Made by a program: the position numbers and the translations under genes
The notes under the pieces: generated by a model
Database searches by the model: none
Seen by the model: the letters and a program-made list of their open reading frames with translations, nothing else
What the model was told of the DNA's origin: nothing
Part shown: piece by piece, positions 61,452-64,000 of the stretch
Layout of the letters: each line of letters starts with the position of its first letter
Numbering within the stretch: the first letter of the stretch is position 1
Source: CBCXVS01 sp965178525
GTDB lineage: Bacteria > Tectomicrobia > Entotheonellia > Entotheonellales > Entotheonellaceae
Direction of reading: 5' to 3'
Length of the DNA: 64,000 nt
Assembly: GCA_965178525.1 (NCBI GenBank)
Contig: CBCXVS010000003.1
Location: 25,847-89,846 of the forward strand

Positions 61452-63152
61452 ATGTCCTCGATTGCCGATTCGGCCACGCTTCACTCCTCTAGCGCTTGGC
61501 GTCAGGCATGGGGCGCCGCAAGCCCTTACTATCACTGGTGGATCACCGCCGCGTTGATGCTCGGCTTTACCACCGCCGGTTTGAGCGTCACCGTGGTGAA
61601 CCTCGCCTTCCCGAAGATCATGACGAGTTTACGGGCCGATCTCGACCAGATGCAATGGGTCCAGACCGGCTCTATGATCGTGACCGCGGTCATGATGCCC
61701 AGTGTCGGCTGGCTCGGATCGCGTCTTGGCAATCGGAAGGTCTACCTCATGGCGCTGGGTGGCTTTGTGGGAGGCTCGGTGCTCTGCGGCATGGCCTGGG
61801 ACGTCTATTCCCTCATTGGGTTCCGCCTCTTGCAAGCCCTCTTCGTCGGACCGCTGTTTCCGATTTCCCAGGTGATTCTGTTTCAAGCCTTTCCGGAGGA
61901 TAAACGGGGGCTGGCCATGGGCGTCAGTTCCCTCGGATTCTCCTTTGGCCCGATGATTGGCCCCGTTCTCGGCGGCTATTTGTTAGAACAGGCCAGTTGG
62001 CGTTCTGTCTTTTACATCAACGTGCCCGTGGGCATTGTCGGCCTGGTGCTCGCGTACACGATTCTCCCCAGTCCACCACAACAGGAACGGCGGAGCTTGG
62101 ATGTCGTGGGCATGTTGACCATGGCGGCGTTTCTGGTGACGTTCCTCCTCGCCATCAGTCAGGGACGTGAAGAGGGCTGGGATTCCCCTTATATCCTGAC
62201 GTTGTTGACCATTGCCCTGGTCGCGGGAAGTAGCTTTGTGGTGGCCGAATTGCGCAGTCGGCAGCCGTTTGTCGAACTCCGTCTGTACAAGAATCTGGCC
62301 TTTGCCATGGCATCCATTGTGGTATTTATTAACACGATCGGTTTTATGGCCTCCAACTTCATCATCACCCTCTTTTTGCAACTTCACCTCAACTTTACCC
62401 CGCTGCAAGCCGCCTGGCTGATGATGCCCTCGGCCATTGTCATCGGTATTCTGAGCGTGTGCGCCGGACGTCTGTCAGATATCGTGCCAGCCAAAGTATT
62501 GGTCATTTTCGGCTTGACTGCAGTCGCACTGTGTTTCGCGCAATATACCTCGATTACCGCGTGGACCAGTCTGGGTACCATCACGTTCTGGCTCACGGCT
62601 CGCGGCTTTGCCCGGGCGTTTACCATTGCGCCATTATCAGCCGCCTCTCTGGCGCCGCTTCCGAAAGACGAATTGCGCATGGGTTCCGCCCTGCTCAGCC
62701 TCAACCGAGGCATTGCGAGTGCATCAAGCGTCGCCCTGGCAGCGACGTTATTGCAGAATCGGCTGGCACAACGGGCCATTCTCTTGGCGCAAGATCAGAG
62801 CACGTTGGACTTTGGCCAGACGGCGATGCTGCAAACCTTGCACAACACCTTTGCGCAGCTCGGCGATATCAGCCAAATCGCCTCGATGAAGGCCCTGGCG
62901 ACGCTGAACCGGCTGGTCAATCAGGAAGCGGCCCTGCACAGCTACCATGACATGTTCATCCTGGTCGGATTGATCGCTGCCGCCGGGATTATTCCCGCCT
63001 TGTGGATGGGCAAACGGCAACAGACCCTATCCGCGAAGGAGACATCCGACAGCGTCGTGGCGCCGGTCGCAGAACCGTCGAACGGGGAGCACCGGTCCGG
63101 GGCTCTGCCCTCATCTCCTTCGGTATCGGCTGGGGAGCACCGCACTCCGTAG
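61452..63152 (+). CDS. DHA2-type 14-helix MFS drug exporter (EmrB-like)
   Basis: A 566-residue exporter. TVVNLAFPKIMTSLRADLDQ and QWVQTGSMIVTAVMMPSVGWL cover helices 1-2, GSRLGNRKVYLMALGGF is the motif A loop, and GPMIGPVLGGYLLEQASWRS is the DHA2 signature in helix 5. The polar C-terminus is cytoplasmic. It is an intact relative of the stop-split exporter at 29946. Such proteins expel drugs or metabolites against a proton gradient. No TetR-type regulator or membrane-fusion partner is adjacent. It starts 38 bases after the GNAT gene. Confidence 0.9.
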   Translation: MSSIADSATLHSSSAWRQAWGAASPYYHWWITAALMLGFTTAGLSVTVVNLAFPKIMTSLRADLDQMQWVQTGSMIVTAVMMPSVGWLGSRLGNRKVYLMALGGFVGGSVLCGMAWDVYSLIGFRLLQALFVGPLFPISQVILFQAFPEDKRGLAMGVSSLGFSFGPMIGPVLGGYLLEQASWRSVFYINVPVGIVGLVLAYTILPSPPQQERRSLDVVGMLTMAAFLVTFLLAISQGREEGWDSPYILTLLTIALVAGSSFVVAELRSRQPFVELRLYKNLAFAMASIVVFINTIGFMASNFIITLFLQLHLNFTPLQAAWLMMPSAIVIGILSVCAGRLSDIVPAKVLVIFGLTAVALCFAQYTSITAWTSLGTITFWLTARGFARAFTIAPLSAASLAPLPKDELRMGSALLSLNRGIASASSVALAATLLQNRLAQRAILLAQDQSTLDFGQTAMLQTLHNTFAQLGDISQIASMKALATLNRLVNQEAALHSYHDMFILVGLIAAAGIIPALWMGKRQQTLSAKETSDSVVAPVAEPSNGEHRSGALPSSPSVSAGEHRTP

Positions 63153-63188
63153 CCGCGGCCCAACATGGCCCATTATCCGAGCTCAGCT

Positions 63189-63279
63189 TCAAGTTTTATT
63201 TGAGGGATGTATCTCACTCCCCCTTTTCGCAAAGGGGGGAACCGGGCGTGAAGGACTCCCTTCATCAAATTAAACTTGA
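63189..63279. repeat. Palindromic repeat, copy 2, between convergent genes
   Basis: Ends TCAAGTTTTATTTGA and TCAAATTAAACTTGA pair at 14 of 15 positions. The centre is CCCCCTTTTCGCAAAGGGGGGAACCGG. Same layout as 14367-14456. Here too it lies between a plus-strand gene and the stop codon of a minus-strand gene, 8 bases away. Confidence 0.8.
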
Positions 63280-63286
63280 TGGACCA

Positions 63287-63829
63287 CTAGCGCCAGCGAT
63301 GGTATACAGGATACCTGGGGAGATCAAGTGGGACGCCACTTAGGGCCAGAATCCGAAAGAGGTCGATACGCCACTGCTGACGTTCGTAACGCAACATAAA
63401 GGTGAGCGTTTCCTCCTCGGCGAAGCCGCGAGCAATATAGCGATGACGTCCACGGATGATGAGATATTCTTGGTTTTTAAATCCCAAACGCGCTTGCACA
63501 TAGACGTGTTGCGATGAGTCAACGGTCGTTTTGACATCTTGCATCGTCCGCCAACAGCACTGCAATGAGCGGGTCGCGTACCCCATATAGCGCTCGAAGC
63601 CCTCGGGCGAGATGTCCACTTGGCTGGCAAATGTGCCCGCTGCGTACAGCTCCTCAAACTGCTTGTCTTTCCACAGCTTCACGATACGCGCAAAAGCGCG
63701 TTGGGCGTCAAAGGCAATACGATGACTCGCACCGCCTGTCACGTGCTGGGCGGCGCCTGGGCGCAGGCTTCCCAGCATGCTAAGCGTTATCGTGCAAACG
63801 AGTAGGATACGTCGCCATCTTCTGAGCAT
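63287..63829 (-). CDS. Exported protein of unknown function
   Basis: A 180-residue protein with a signal peptide (RRILLVCTITLSMLGSLRPGAAQ). The mature part has RIVKLWKDKQFEELYAAGTF, a run with two adjacent cysteines (LQCCWRTMQDVKTTVD) and a beta-rich end with AEEETLTFMLRYERQQWRID. That is compatible with a small NTF2- or SnoaL-like lipoprotein-less fold, but no family is recognised. GGAGGGTGGGG precedes ATG 63829. The gene is bracketed by a hairpin repeat at its 3' end and a MITE-like element just upstream of its start. Confidence 0.7.
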   Translation of the reverse strand: MLRRWRRILLVCTITLSMLGSLRPGAAQHVTGGASHRIAFDAQRAFARIVKLWKDKQFEELYAAGTFASQVDISPEGFERYMGYATRSLQCCWRTMQDVKTTVDSSQHVYVQARLGFKNQEYLIIRGRHRYIARGFAEEETLTFMLRYERQQWRIDLFRILALSGVPLDLPRYPVYHRWR

Positions 63830-63850
63830 CCCCCACCCTCCTCGTGGTGA

Positions 63851-63924
63851 TACGTGCCCGAACAAAACTAAATTCATCTTTTTCCTCTGGAAAAACAATG
63901 TCGCTAATTTTGTCCAGGGACTTA
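63851..63924. repeat. MITE-like element, copy D (inverted relative to A-C)
   Basis: 74 bp from TACGTGCCCGAACAAAACTA to TAATTTTGTCCAGGGACTTA. Its complement matches copy B at 65 of 74 positions by hand count, with the same inner hairpin TTTTTCC-AGA-GGAAAAA. It lies 21 bases upstream of the exported-protein start. Confidence 0.85.
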
Positions 63925-63980
63925 AGCGTGCGACCTGAAGACGCATAACTTAAGTGGTTTGAACCAGTTGAAGGAAATGC

Positions 63981-63998
63981 AGGTCCGTGTGCGGACCT
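63981..63998. repeat. Small hairpin at the window end
   Basis: AGGTCCG and CGGACCT pair around a 4-base loop. The window ends two bases later, so its context cannot be judged. Confidence 0.5.
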
Positions 63999-64000
63999 AT

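Noticed and set aside
1..64000. CRISPR array, tRNA or rRNA genes, phage or conjugation modules
   Set aside because: No regularly spaced repeats, no tRNA arm pattern and no structural, integrase or transfer genes were noticed on reading both strands. A tool search could still find a missed tRNA.

Overview
The window reads as about 64 kb of chromosome from an uncultured, GC-rich, Gram-negative-type bacterium. The pointers are Tat signal peptides, DHA2 drug exporters, many amidohydrolases and a B12-linked methylmalonyl-CoA module. The mix recalls Tectomicrobia (Candidatus Entotheonella) or delta-proteobacteria-like lineages, but this is a guess from gene content and was not tested by phylogeny. 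No tRNA, rRNA or CRISPR array was recognised.

Bases 1-33,800 are an accessory, partly decaying region. It opens with a fumarylacetoacetate hydrolase gene cut by an IS5-type element whose removal restores the frame. Next come a P-loop kinase gene bordered by integron attC-like sites, a methyltransferase and an MFS fragment. A peptide-uptake island follows: two D-aminoacylase paralogues bracket a Dpp-type importer (dppB, dppC and a frameshifted dppA, with no ATPase genes). After a seven-Asp-box propeller protein and a PF04909-type amidohydrolase there is a dead three-gene row (class III cyclase, cyclic-nucleotide-binding MscS-like channel, PstS-like protein). Then come a rhodanese and a second importer with three tandem Tat-exported binding proteins and two permeases. 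The region ends with a DUF4160-DUF2442 pair, a Nudix gene fused to an antitoxin-like domain plus a PIN gene, a stop-split MFS exporter, a Gfo/Idh/MocA enzyme and a VapBC pair.

Bases 33,831-54,866 are a compact housekeeping block, all on the minus strand. In transcription order it reads dksA-like, enoyl-CoA hydratase, priA, def, fmt, rsmB, rpe, ffh, rpsP, rimM, trmD, rplS, rnhB, yraN, rplM, rpsI, rpsB, tsf, pyrH, frr, uppS, cdsA, dxr, thpR, recA. It joins ribosome building, protein maturation, translation-factor and isoprenoid/phospholipid steps in one colinear run.

Bases 55,454-64,000 hold a cobalamin-binding mutase subunit with its MeaB GTPase, an HtrA-like protein that has lost its whole catalytic triad, a metallo-beta-lactamase-fold hydrolase, a zinc-ribbon membrane protein and dut with a frame-changing 5-bp duplication. 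A GNAT acetyltransferase, a DHA2 exporter and a small exported protein complete the window.

Two families of short palindromic repeats cut across this layout. One is a 74-75 bp MITE-like element with 20-bp terminal inverted repeats. It has four clear copies, three of them inside the ribosomal block, and one supplies the stop codon of ffh. The other is a 90-bp hairpin element found twice, each time between convergent genes.
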